Part shown: positions 51,191 to 59,962 of the stretch, one piece after another
Layout: each line of letters starts with the position of its first letter
Numbering within the stretch: the first letter of the stretch is position 1
NCBI GenBank assembly: GCA_963741305.1
Contig: CAVUHL010000003.1
Span: 3,534,001 to 3,598,000, forward strand
Source: DATMER01 sp963741305
Lineage (GTDB): Bacteria > Acidobacteriota > Thermoanaerobaculia > Multivoradales > UBA5704
Direction: 5' to 3'
Length of the DNA: 64,000 nt
Translations under genes and position numbers: made by a program
Notes under the pieces: generated by a model
Databases searched by the model: none
The model's input: the letters and a program-made list of their open reading frames with translations, nothing else
What the model was told of the DNA's origin: nothing

Positions 51191-52504
51191 CTACGGGTAG
51201 ATTTTGTACAACATGCGCGGGTAAGGGATCGTCTCCCGCAAGTGGCTGACGCCGGACATCCAGGCTACGAAGCGCTCGACCCCCATGCCGAAGCCGCTAT
51301 GCGGGAAGGGGCCGTACTTGCGCACGTCCAAGTACCACTGGAAAGCCTCGATCGGCAGATTGTGGTGCCGGATGCGCTCGAGCAGCAGGTCGTGGTCGTG
51401 GATCCTCTGGCTGCCGCCGATGATCTCGCCGTACCCCTCGGGCGCGATGATGTCCAACCCGAGCACCGTCTCCCGGCCCGGCTCGGTATCCGGCGTCGGC
51501 TGCATGTAGAAGGCCTTGAAGGCCGCCGGGAAGTGCGTGACCATGAGCGGCCGGTCGAACTTGCTGGCGACGATCGTCTCCTCGTCAGCACCGAAGTCGT
51601 CCCCCCACTGGATGGGGTTGCCCTCGCGGTTGAGGATCTCGATCGCCTCGGTGTAAGTGATCCGCGGGAACGGCGGCACGATCGCCTCCAGCTTCGCGGT
51701 ATCGCGCTCCAGGATCTTGAGCTCCTCCTTGGCGCGGTCGAGCACCCGGCCCACGAGGTAGACGACGAACTCCTGGGCAAGCTGGGTCAGGCCCTCGAAC
51801 TCCAGGAAGGCGACCTCGGGCTCCACCATCCAGAACTCCATCAGATGGCGGCGGGTCTTGGACTTCTCGGCGCGGAAGGTCGGACCGAAGCAATAAACCT
51901 TGCCCAGGGCGGCGGCGGCCGGCTCCAGATAGAGCTGGCCGGACTGGCTGAGGTACGCCTTGTCGCCGAAATAGTCGGTTTCAAACAGGGTCGAAGTCCC
52001 CTCGCAGGCCGCGGGGGTGAGGATCGGCGAGTCGATCAGCGTGAAATCGCGCTCGTAGAAGAAATCGCGGATCGCCTGCTCGACCTCGCTGCGCACCCGC
52101 AGGGCCGACCGCTGCTTGCTGGAGCGCAGCCAGAGATGGCGGTTCTCCATCAAAAACGCCGTACCGTGCTCTTTTGGGGAGATCGGATAATCCTGCGTCA
52201 GGGACACGACTTTGAAATCGGTGAGCTGGATCTCCACGCCGATGGGCGAGCGCTTGTCCTCCTTGACCTTGCCAGCTACCCAGAGGGTGGACTCCTGGGT
52301 GACGCGCTCGATCTCAGCCCAGACGGCCTCGGGAACGTCGTTGCGGCCGGCGACGGCTTGCACGACACCCCCGCCGCAGCGCACCTGGAGGAATGCGATC
52401 TTGCCGCTCGACCGCTTGTTGTCGAGCCAGCCATTCAGCGTGACGTCCTCGCCGATGTGGCGCTTCAGCTCACGGACGGAAAAGATTGTTTTCGGATCGC
52501 TCAT
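51191..52504 (-). CDS. asnS: Asparaginyl-tRNA synthetase
   Basis: 437 residues. OB-fold anticodon domain (about 1-110: VTLNGWLDNKRSSGKIAFLQVR), then a class II core. Motif 2 is FGPTFRAEKSKTRRHLMEFWMVEPE, and motif 3 GFGMGVERFVAWM. The loop residues and length match AsnRS rather than AspRS. TACAAT lies 10 nt before the ATG. It follows rnc by 18 nt on the same strand. Confidence 0.96.
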   Translation of the reverse strand: MSDPKTIFSVRELKRHIGEDVTLNGWLDNKRSSGKIAFLQVRCGGGVVQAVAGRNDVPEAVWAEIERVTQESTLWVAGKVKEDKRSPIGVEIQLTDFKVVSLTQDYPISPKEHGTAFLMENRHLWLRSSKQRSALRVRSEVEQAIRDFFYERDFTLIDSPILTPAACEGTSTLFETDYFGDKAYLSQSGQLYLEPAAAALGKVYCFGPTFRAEKSKTRRHLMEFWMVEPEVAFLEFEGLTQLAQEFVVYLVGRVLDRAKEELKILERDTAKLEAIVPPFPRITYTEAIEILNREGNPIQWGDDFGADEETIVASKFDRPLMVTHFPAAFKAFYMQPTPDTEPGRETVLGLDIIAPEGYGEIIGGSQRIHDHDLLLERIRHHNLPIEAFQWYLDVRKYGPFPHSGFGMGVERFVAWMSGVSHLRETIPYPRMLYKIYP

Positions 52505-52522
52505 AAGACGCGGGATTGTAGC

Positions 52523-53236
52523 CTACTTTTTCAGCCCGCCCGGCAGGTCGGGCAGGGCCGCCAAGGCGTCGGCCGCGGCCTTCTGTTCCGCGACCTTCTT
52601 GCTCGGCCCCTCGCCGCAGCCGGCGCGCTGCCCTTCGAGCCAGCACTCGACGACAAAGGTCTTGCTGTGGTCGGGCCCGGTCGAATCCACGAGCCGGTAG
52701 TCGGGCAGGCTCCAGCCGAGCGCCTGCGTGACCTCCTGAAGGTGGGTCTTGGAATCCGAGCTCAGGAGCTTGGCCTTCGCCTCCTCGCCATCCTGCAGCA
52801 TGGGCAGGATGGCCTCCCTCGCAGCTTCGAGTCCGGCATCGAGGTAGATGGCGCCGAACAGGGCCTCCAGGGAGTCGGCCAGGAGGTTTGCCTTGGCCCG
52901 CCCGCCGGACCGATCCTCCCCGATGCCGATCTTCAGCTCCGGCCCCAACTCGAGCTGCTCGGCCCAATTGGCGAGGGAAGTCCTGCTGACGAGCTGCGCC
53001 TTGAGCTTGGACAGCTCGCCCTCCGGCTGCTCGGGATGGCGCTCGTAGAGCCACTCCGCGGTGACGAGGCCGAGGACCGCATCGCCCAGGAACTCCAGGC
53101 GCTCGTAATGCTCCGGCACCCCCTTCTCGTTCGCGAAAGACCGGTGAGTCAGGGCGAGGTCCAGCAAATCCTGCCGCTTGAAGCGGTGTCCGATGCGTTT
53201 TTCCAGAGGTGTCGAGGACCGGCGACCGAAAGCCAT
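52523..53236 (-). CDS. rnc: Ribonuclease III
   Basis: 237 residues. The catalytic signature is ERLEFLGDAVLGLV with the second acidic cluster at ADSLEALFGAIYLDAG. The C-terminal dsRNA-binding domain spans about 155-230 (KTHLQEVTQALGW, SKKVAEQKAAADALAAL). It processes rRNA and structured mRNA. TAGCAT lies 8 nt before the ATG and no ribosome site is visible. Between mutL and asnS. Confidence 0.96.
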   Translation of the reverse strand: MAFGRRSSTPLEKRIGHRFKRQDLLDLALTHRSFANEKGVPEHYERLEFLGDAVLGLVTAEWLYERHPEQPEGELSKLKAQLVSRTSLANWAEQLELGPELKIGIGEDRSGGRAKANLLADSLEALFGAIYLDAGLEAAREAILPMLQDGEEAKAKLLSSDSKTHLQEVTQALGWSLPDYRLVDSTGPDHSKTFVVECWLEGQRAGCGEGPSKKVAEQKAAADALAALPDLPGGLKK

Positions 53237-53267
53237 GGGGCGGCATGCTATCCCAAAGGGCGGCCCC

Positions 53268-55040
53268 TCACCGCCGCCCGAACCGCCGCTCCAAATCCGA
53301 ATCCGTCATCTGCAGCACGATCGGCCTGCCGTGCGGGCAGGCGTAGGGCTGCTCGGCCGCGAAGAGCTCGGCGACCAGGGCCTCCATCTCGGGCGCGGAG
53401 AGCGGGTGGTGCATCTTGACCGCGGCCTTGCACGCGAGGCTCGCGGCCAAGGCTTCGAGGATGCGCCTCCGGAGATCGCCTGACGCCCCCGTTCCATCCC
53501 CCTCCTCGGAGCCCAGGGCCCGGAGCAGCGCCTCGGCCTCGACCGGGGAGAGCGCGGCGGGCGTCGAGGTCAGGGCCAGGGTGTTGCCCGAGAGCGGCGC
53601 GAGGCTGAAACCGCATTCGTCCAGCCCGGGCGCCAGCTCCAGCAAGCGGAGCCGCTCGGCCGGGGCCAGCTCCAGGAGGATCGGCGTCAACAGGTGCTGC
53701 ACCGGCGTGCTCTCGTTCATCATCGCCTGCCTCACCCTCTCGTAGAGGATGCGCTCGTGGGCCACATGCTGGTCGATGACATAAAGGCCGTCCGGCCCTT
53801 CCAGGAGGATCAGCGTGCTCTTGTACTGACCGAGGAGCCGGAACGGCCGCGCTTCCCCTCTGCGGCCCGAGAGCGGCACGATCGGCCGCTCCACCGGGGC
53901 GTAGGAAGGCGTCGCGAGCCGCTGTTCCGTCCAAGGCTGTCCCGTCCAAGGCGCGGACTCAGCAGGAGTCTGAGCGCCGAGCCCCTGCCAGACGAAGGGG
54001 ACATAAGGCTCAGCCGCGGGAGAGCGGAGAGGAGCGGCCTCCTCCCCACGGGCCTTCTCCAATCCCCGGCGCAAAGACTCATGAATGCGGTCGAGCAGCG
54101 CCGGATCGCGGAAGCGGACCTCCGCCTTCTGCGGGTGGACATTCACGTCCACATCCTCCGGCGGAACCTCCAGGAAAAGGAACAGGGCCGGGAAGTCCTC
54201 GGACTTCCACTCCTCCCTCACCGCCCGGTAGAAAGAGGCGAGCACCGCCCGGTCGCGGATCAGGCGGCCATTGACGAAGATGAAGTGCCGCCGGCCGCGG
54301 GAAGTCTCGGGCCTGCCGATGAAACCGTGGGTCCGCTCCTCCCCTTCCATATTTTCCGGGATCGCTGCGAGCTGCTTCGCGAGCTGAGTGCCAAAGATCT
54401 GGCCGACCCGCTCCAGCGATCCCGCGGCCTCGGCCCCTGCCGCCAGCGCGTCGAGCAGCTCCCGCTCCTCGTGGAAGACGCGGAACCGCACATCCGATCG
54501 GGCAAGGGCGTATGCCTGGATCACCTCCAGGGACCGCCGCAGCTCGGTCTGGGGAGCCTTCAGGAACTTCCGCCGGGCCGGAACGTTGAAAAAGAGCGAC
54601 CGGACGTCGATCGTCGTGCCACGCGGCCGCGCGAAGGGCTCAGCGACCCGCACCCTCCCCCCTTCGATGAGGACCCGATGCCCCTCCCCCGGCTGCTCGG
54701 CGGTGGTCAGCTCGACCCGGGCCACGGACGCGATGGAAGCCAGGGCCTCCCCACGGAACCCGAGGGTGGAGACCCGCTCCAGATCCTCGAAGCTCTCGAT
54801 CTTGCTGGTGGCGTGCCGGTCGAAGGCAAGGAGGGCGTCGTCCCGTCCCATCCCATGGCCGTCGTCCGCGACCGAGATCCGCTGCCGCCCGCCGCTCTCC
54901 AGGTGGATCTCCAGCTCCCGCGCGCCGGCATCGAGGGCATTCTCCACCAGTTCCTTGACCACCGATGCCGGCCGCTCCACGACCTCGCCGGCCGCGATCT
55001 GGCTGACCAGGTGATCCTGAAGGAGATGAATGCGGCCCAT
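53268..55040 (-). CDS. mutL: DNA mismatch repair protein MutL (endonuclease type)
   Basis: 590 residues. GHKL ATPase N-terminus: ASVVKELVENALDAGA, VADDGHGM, HATSKIESFEDLERVSTLGFRGEALASI. The C-terminal domain has DQHVAHERILYE (the DQHAxxExxxYE endonuclease motif) and ACKAAVKMHHPLS with YACPHGRPIVLQM (metal-binding CPHGRP). It would nick the new strand in repair without MutH. TAGAAT lies 7 nt before the ATG. First of the mutL-rnc-asnS run. Confidence 0.96.
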   Translation of the reverse strand: MGRIHLLQDHLVSQIAAGEVVERPASVVKELVENALDAGARELEIHLESGGRQRISVADDGHGMGRDDALLAFDRHATSKIESFEDLERVSTLGFRGEALASIASVARVELTTAEQPGEGHRVLIEGGRVRVAEPFARPRGTTIDVRSLFFNVPARRKFLKAPQTELRRSLEVIQAYALARSDVRFRVFHEERELLDALAAGAEAAGSLERVGQIFGTQLAKQLAAIPENMEGEERTHGFIGRPETSRGRRHFIFVNGRLIRDRAVLASFYRAVREEWKSEDFPALFLFLEVPPEDVDVNVHPQKAEVRFRDPALLDRIHESLRRGLEKARGEEAAPLRSPAAEPYVPFVWQGLGAQTPAESAPWTGQPWTEQRLATPSYAPVERPIVPLSGRRGEARPFRLLGQYKSTLILLEGPDGLYVIDQHVAHERILYERVRQAMMNESTPVQHLLTPILLELAPAERLRLLELAPGLDECGFSLAPLSGNTLALTSTPAALSPVEAEALLRALGSEEGDGTGASGDLRRRILEALAASLACKAAVKMHHPLSAPEMEALVAELFAAEQPYACPHGRPIVLQMTDSDLERRFGRR

Positions 55041-55121
55041 GCGGGGGATTCTACAGGCGGAACAAATTTCCGGCTCCGCTATTCGGGATGCGGAATGAGA
55101 GCGGTCCCGCTGCTCTCGGGC

Positions 55122-55619
55122 TCAAGCCCCTCGGCGGGAAGTCCAACCCTCGACGAGCGCGTCCGGGGCGTGATCCGGGACTAGGTTCAGCTCGATACCG
55201 TGCTCCAGAAACGCTTTCAAGTCGGCGAGCAGGAAGCTGAACCCTCCGGTTGAATCAAGCGCCTCCGCCATCATCTTCTCCGCGTCGCCACTAAAGCCCC
55301 AGTTCTTGACGGTGACGAAGGTCCGGTCCTCACCTTTGGGCTCGAACGCCCACTCGACCAGGCTCGGATTGTCGGGGCCACCCCATTCGACGAGAATCCG
55401 CTTGTTCTCCTCGATCTCCTTCACGTCGACCTCGGCAGAGACGCCGTACATCTCCCAGTCCCACCGGACCCGCTTGCCGCTCTCCAGCCGGCCGCTACCT
55501 TTGGAAAACCAGAAGCGGGAGGTGATGGCGGGATCGACCAGCGCCTCGAACACCTGCGCGGCTGGCTTGCGGATGAGCATTTGCGCCTTGGCGATCGGCG
55601 CTTGAAGAGTGTCTGTCAT
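55122..55619 (-). CDS. SRPBCC/AHSA1 family protein
   Basis: 165 residues. IRKPAAQVFEALVDPAITSRFWFSKGSGRLESGKRVRWDWEMYG and RTFVTVKNWGFSGD are typical of the AHSA1 (START-like) fold, which binds hydrophobic ligands or assists other proteins. AAGGAG is correctly placed, and the ATG overlaps the stop of the upstream hydrolase gene, so the two are coupled. Confidence 0.9.
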   Translation of the reverse strand: MTDTLQAPIAKAQMLIRKPAAQVFEALVDPAITSRFWFSKGSGRLESGKRVRWDWEMYGVSAEVDVKEIEENKRILVEWGGPDNPSLVEWAFEPKGEDRTFVTVKNWGFSGDAEKMMAEALDSTGGFSFLLADLKAFLEHGIELNLVPDHAPDALVEGWTSRRGA

Positions 55620-57640
55620 GTCCTGCTCCTTCTGTTGCTGCCTCCGCCCTCCACTTCGGTGAAGACGTACTCGTGCTGCGCGTCGCGGAAGGTGAGAGTG
55701 CTCTTGCCGTCCTTGTCGTCCACGACGAAGGTCATTCCGCCGAAGCCGGGCACGACCGTCACGAAGGCGGTCGTCCCGTCGTCGTTCTTGCGCGATGCGA
55801 CGGGACTCTTCCACTCGCCGAAGTCGAACCAGGTTTCATTGCCCTGGCGCGAGACCGCGAGCTCGCCGAGCGACGCGTTCGAATACCGGGCCTCGAGCCG
55901 TTCGGAGGCGGTTCTGTCCGCGGGAATCGTGAGCCGCTTGCGCTCCTCGAGGACCGCCGCCTTCATGTTCTTCGCGGTCGTGGCCACGTTCTCCGCGGCC
56001 TCGGGCTTGCCGTCGAACAGGATTTCGAGGAGACGGCGGCTGAATGGGCCGAGCAAGGCTTGACCCTCGTCGCCGTTCGTGAGGAGAACCGCCGCGACGT
56101 CGTGCTCGGGCAGGTAGTACATGTTGCTCTTGTAGCCGATCATGCTGCCGCCGTGGTACACGACGGGGATGCCCCACGTCCGATCGACCTGCAGCCCCAT
56201 GCCGTAGGTCACGTCGTTTCCGATCCGGATCAGCGGATCGCGGCGGCTCACGACGTTCGCCTCGGACGCCACGCGCTTGCCGTCGAGGGTGCCCTTGCCG
56301 AGCTCCATCCGCAGATAGCGCATCATGTCCCGTACGTTGCTCCAGGCGCCGCCAGCGGGCCGGAGCGGCAAGATCGAGTAATTCGCCTCCATCACGGCTG
56401 CCGCGGTCTTCCCGTCGGCGTCCCAGGAATGTGGCGACGCGTGATTTCCCGCGAGCGCCTTCGCGTAGTCGAACGTCGTCGAGGTCATGCCGAGCGGAGT
56501 GAAAATCCTGGCAGCCATCGCCTCGTCGTAAGCGGCGCCCAGCTCCTTGCCGGGAGAGATCACATGCGCGGCGACGAAGCCGCCGGCCGCCGCGAGGAGG
56601 TTCGAATACTGGAACATCTCGCCGAACTTGCTCGTCGGCTGGAACGTCCCGAGGAGATCCATCTCGCTCTTTGGCGTGGCGTCCTGAAACTCGAGGATCC
56701 ACTCGAAATCCTGCCGCGGAAGGCCGGTGCACGCGCAGACGAGGTGCCTGATCAAGACCTGCTTCGTCGTCTCCGCATCGCCCAGCTTGAAGCCGGGCAT
56801 GACCTGCACGACCGGCGTGTCCCAGCTCAGCTTGCCTTCGTCGACAAGGGTGGCGAGGAGCAGCGTGGTCATCGACTTAGTGTTCGAAGCGATCATGAAC
56901 AGCGTGTCCGCGTCCACGGGCGTCGGATCGCCGAGCTTGCGCACACCGAAGCCGCCTTCGAAGACGACCTTGCCGTTCTGGTACAGGCTTACGCCGGCAC
57001 CCGGAACACCCAGCTCCGAAAGGCTTTTTTCCATGAAATCCTTCATCTTCTTCAGGCGCTCGGCGTCGAGCGGCGCGGCCTTCTTGCCGGCAAACGACTC
57101 GCGCTGGAAACCCGGCGGCTGAAGGCGGTCGAAGATCGCGGCGATCTGGCCGCCGCGCTTCTCTGCGACGGCGATGTCCATGTCGAAGATCATGACTGTG
57201 AACGCCTCGCCGCGCTTGGCCGCCGCGGCGCCAACCGCCCGGTGCTCGTTCGGCGAAACTTCATACTGATAGCTCCGGAAGGAGTCCCATCCCTCGCGGC
57301 CGGGCTCGTCCGTCGCCAGCTTGAGCGCCCACTTCATGTCCGGCCGCACCGCCTCCCAAGCGGCCTTCACCGCGGCGTCGGCATCCTTTCCCTTCACATC
57401 GACAAGGGCGATCCGAGAGTCGCCCTCGGGCGTCAGGATCACCGCGTTGCCACGCGTCTCGATCCACCAGCCACCCGGCGCGATGAACCTCGCCCCGTCG
57501 GACGTAGTGCGCGGCGTGTCGGCAGCGAGGAGCTCCCGTGCCGCGGATGCGCTGTTCGCCTTGGGATCTTCGCCGGCGCGGGCCGAAGCGGAAGGGATGA
57601 GTGCCGAGAGAAGCAGGAGGGAGACAAGGTGCTTGCGCAT
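55616..57640 (-). CDS. Secreted serine hydrolase of the beta-lactamase/class C family
   Basis: 674 residues. Signal peptide to about ASARA. After a 180-residue N-terminal region the beta-lactamase fold begins: IASNTKSMTTLLLATLVDEG carries the SxxK, FQYSNLLAAAGG the YxN and VYHGGSMIGYKSNM the HxG motif. A C-terminal beta domain of about 130 residues follows. Such proteins are peptidases or esterases rather than drug resistance enzymes. The start at 57640 has GAGGA upstream; ATG 57655 is the alternative. Confidence 0.9.
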   Translation of the reverse strand: MRKHLVSLLLLSALIPSASARAGEDPKANSASAARELLAADTPRTTSDGARFIAPGGWWIETRGNAVILTPEGDSRIALVDVKGKDADAAVKAAWEAVRPDMKWALKLATDEPGREGWDSFRSYQYEVSPNEHRAVGAAAAKRGEAFTVMIFDMDIAVAEKRGGQIAAIFDRLQPPGFQRESFAGKKAAPLDAERLKKMKDFMEKSLSELGVPGAGVSLYQNGKVVFEGGFGVRKLGDPTPVDADTLFMIASNTKSMTTLLLATLVDEGKLSWDTPVVQVMPGFKLGDAETTKQVLIRHLVCACTGLPRQDFEWILEFQDATPKSEMDLLGTFQPTSKFGEMFQYSNLLAAAGGFVAAHVISPGKELGAAYDEAMAARIFTPLGMTSTTFDYAKALAGNHASPHSWDADGKTAAAVMEANYSILPLRPAGGAWSNVRDMMRYLRMELGKGTLDGKRVASEANVVSRRDPLIRIGNDVTYGMGLQVDRTWGIPVVYHGGSMIGYKSNMYYLPEHDVAAVLLTNGDEGQALLGPFSRRLLEILFDGKPEAAENVATTAKNMKAAVLEERKRLTIPADRTASERLEARYSNASLGELAVSRQGNETWFDFGEWKSPVASRKNDDGTTAFVTVVPGFGGMTFVVDDKDGKSTLTFRDAQHEYVFTEVEGGGSNRRSRT

Positions 57641-57800
57641 GGTCTGCGTCCTCATGGAGGGCGTGCGAGGCAGGCGTCATGAGACAAATCTCATCGCTCG
57701 CTCAAAGTATATCGCCCATGGGGAGACTTGCGGCAAGCGACCTCTTCTCCTCTTCTGCTGCAGCCTTGAGGACGGCTTACTTTTGACGTAGCGTCCTTGT

Positions 57801-58397
57801 ATGCGGGTCAGAAAGCTCCACCGGCTCCTCGGGATCGTCCTGCTGCTGCCCTTCCTGGGCTGGGCCGCAACCGGCTTCGTCTTCTTTCTGAAGCCGGGAT
57901 ATGCGGACGCCTACGAGATCTTGCCCGTCAGAACCTACCCCTTGGCGGCACCGTGCGCGGTCCGCCCGGCGCCCGGGTGGCTCGAGGTCCGCTGTCTGAG
58001 GACGGTCTTGGGGAACCACCTGCTTGCCCGCACCAGCGAGGGCTGGCGGCAGCTCGCTCCCGCGGGCGGGCGGCCACGGGAGCGTCCGTCCGCCAGAGAG
58101 ATCGAGTTGCTGCTGGAGGACGCGTTCCGGGAGAACCCGCGGCGGTATGGGACCGTCGCCGGCCTTTCCGGCCTCACTGCCAAGACCACGACCGGAGTTG
58201 AGGTCACCCTCGACTGGGACGGGATGAGCCTGCGGCAACGGGGCCGGGATACCGACCGCATCGATCTCCTCTACCGGATCCACTACCTGCAATGGACCGG
58301 CTTCGCGGGCGCGGACCGGATCTTTGGAGGGATCGGGATCACACTGGTGCTGGTGCTGACCCTGCTGGGCGCCCAACTGGCGTTCCGGCGGAGCTGA
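57801..58397 (+). CDS. PepSY-domain membrane protein
   Basis: 198 residues. One helix at each end (KLHRLLGIVLLLPFLGWAATGFVFFL and GGIGITLVLVLTLLGAQLAF) encloses a PepSY-like extracytoplasmic domain (about 90-160, with IELLLEDAFRENPR and GVEVTLDWDG). The RKLHRLLG start is that of PepSY-associated TM proteins, sometimes linked to iron uptake or reductases. It diverges from the serine hydrolase. Confidence 0.8.
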   Translation: MRVRKLHRLLGIVLLLPFLGWAATGFVFFLKPGYADAYEILPVRTYPLAAPCAVRPAPGWLEVRCLRTVLGNHLLARTSEGWRQLAPAGGRPRERPSAREIELLLEDAFRENPRRYGTVAGLSGLTAKTTTGVEVTLDWDGMSLRQRGRDTDRIDLLYRIHYLQWTGFAGADRIFGGIGITLVLVLTLLGAQLAFRRS

Positions 58398-58471
58398 CCG
58401 CGGAACCGACTGGCCCCCTTGGCGGAACACTCAGGAGAAGCTCCAGATCTTCTCGGCCCTGCCCGAGGGGC

Positions 58472-58675
58472 TCAGGTCCGCGCGAAATATGGAACAGCGA
58501 TGAGCATGGCACCCAGCAAGACAAGAACAAGGGTGCTTGATACGAAGTACGGAAGGATCATGAGGGTCAGCCCGCAGATCAGCGGGACACCAGCCTGCTG
58601 CTTCTTGCCGTAGATAAAGAAGCCGGACCCAATGGAGCCGAAGAGCAGAGCCCATAGGATCGACGATGTGCTCAT
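58472..58675 (-). CDS. Small two-to-three-helix membrane protein
   Basis: 67 residues, hydrophobic: ILWALLFGSIGSGFFIYG, VPLICGLTLMILPYFV and TLVLVLLGAMLIAVPYF. AAAGGTGAG lies before the ATG. Resembles short membrane proteins found in many bacteria without known role. Confidence 0.75.
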   Translation of the reverse strand: MSTSSILWALLFGSIGSGFFIYGKKQQAGVPLICGLTLMILPYFVSSTLVLVLLGAMLIAVPYFART

Positions 58676-58729
58676 CGCGGTCTCACCTTTCGGGTGGAGA
58701 GGCGGGTTGGGCGCTTTTTAAGTGAGTTG

Positions 58730-59134
58730 CTATGTTGCTTGCCGTTCATGGAGGAGCATCCAGGATGTTCCAAACCTGTCCCGAAGCATCGCAAAGCGGG
58801 AGGCGAAAAAGGTCTCCTCCATCTTCATGAAGATCTGGCCGCCGTCGGAAAGCAGGGAGTAGACGCGATCCGCCTCTTCGGTGCTGTCGAGCGTGAGGGT
58901 CAGATACGAGCTGCGCATGGGTTCGGCCCCCGGAATGTCGGCTCCCATCAGCACCGTCTTGCCGATCTCGATGCGGGCGTGAAGGACTTTGTCTTGCCAG
59001 TCGGCCGGAATGCTCGGATTGGGCTGTTCCCTGTGCCTCGTCATCCCTGTGATCTTGCCGCCGAGGTGCTGCTCGTAGAAGCGGAACGCCTGCTCGCAGT
59101 TCCCGGCGTAGTTGAGATAGATGTCGAGTTTCAT
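58730..59134 (-). CDS. VOC/PhnB-type glyoxalase fold protein
   Basis: 134 residues. MKLDIYLNYAGNCEQAFRFYEQHLGG is the classic PhnB/3-demethylubiquinone methyltransferase-like VOC start, and MLRDRFGTSWMLLHE the typical end. Single VOC module; substrate unknown. The start at 59134 is the family's usual MKxxxYLNY; the frame is open further up without family similarity. Confidence 0.9.
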   Translation of the reverse strand: MKLDIYLNYAGNCEQAFRFYEQHLGGKITGMTRHREQPNPSIPADWQDKVLHARIEIGKTVLMGADIPGAEPMRSSYLTLTLDSTEEADRVYSLLSDGGQIFMKMEETFFASRFAMLRDRFGTSWMLLHERQAT

Positions 59135-59417
59135 CAGATGCCATCCGTCAAGAGACTGTTCTTGCTCATCAACCAGAGCCAGCATGTTGCGAGGCAGCGA
59201 CAGCGGCTCAAGCTTCTCAGATACATAGATTTAGCAGTCTACGTCCGGCTTTGGAGCGGTGTCAATTTCTGGACTCGCGCCGCGGTACCTCGTGTTGCGA
59301 GTTGGCGCTTTGAACGCTCGCCGAAGGGCTTTCTCGTCAGGGTGATGCCGCTCAGCCTCTCAGAAGGCCGCAAATCGCGTCATCCATCTCAATCTACTCC
59401 ACGGCCAGGGGTTTTCT
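59135..59417. other. Intergenic region, nothing recognised
   Basis: Contains the upstream region of the VOC gene. I see no gene, RNA or clear promoter; the following 500 bp hold the GTCGCG array. Confidence 0.5.
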
Positions 59418-59920
59418 GCCGCGACCTGGGCTTAAGTCGCGGCAAAACACCTCATTGATGACGCGACTTAAGCTCAAGTCGCGGCAACGCTCCCCATCGT
59501 GACGCGACTTTAAGCATTGCCGAGCCGGGAATTCTCGTGGTCGCGTCAAAATGGGGATTGCTGACGCGACTATGAGTTTTGTCGCGTCAGCAAAACTCAT
59601 AGTCGCGCCAGAAAACTCATCGTCGCGACAGACAAACCCTAAGTCGCGTCACCAATGCTCCTAGTCGCGTCATGCATGCCTATCGTCGCGGCAGACAAAC
59701 GTTAAGTCGCAGCAAGAGCTCTTTCGCTGCCGCGACTATGTGTTGAGTCGCGGCAGCAAAGCTGAAAGTCGCGGCAAAAATGGCGCTAGTCGCGGCAAAA
59801 TGCCTTTCGGCGGGAGGGCAAAGCTTTTTGGCGAGAGGCCAATACCTTATGTCACGGCAGAAAAGCTCGTCGCGGACCGCCGAAGAGCCAAGTCGCGACA
59901 GAAAAGCCCCCTGTCGCGAC
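59418..59920. repeat. 21-bp-period array, GTCGCGRC type
   Basis: About 22 copies of GTCGCG(A/G/T/C)C or its reverse complement. Starts on the plus strand include 59436, 59478, 59540, 59581, 59602, 59622, 59643, 59664, 59685, 59706, 59747, 59768, 59789, 59869, 59892 and 59913; inverted units at 59418, 59460, 59501, 59563 and 59729. Spacing is 20-21 bp between units of the same direction and 18 plus 23-24 around inverted ones, keeping the 21-bp average. Spacers are A-rich (gcaaaacacctcattgat, gcaaaactcata). No gene lies in it. Confidence 0.9.
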
Positions 59921-59962
59921 ACGAAACCGGTTCAGCGGGACGGCGAGGCGTTAGGCGCCGAC

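Noticed and set aside
59418..59920. CRISPR array
   Set aside because: Repeats are 6-8 bp with about 13-bp spacers, units are inverted in places, and no cas genes are present.
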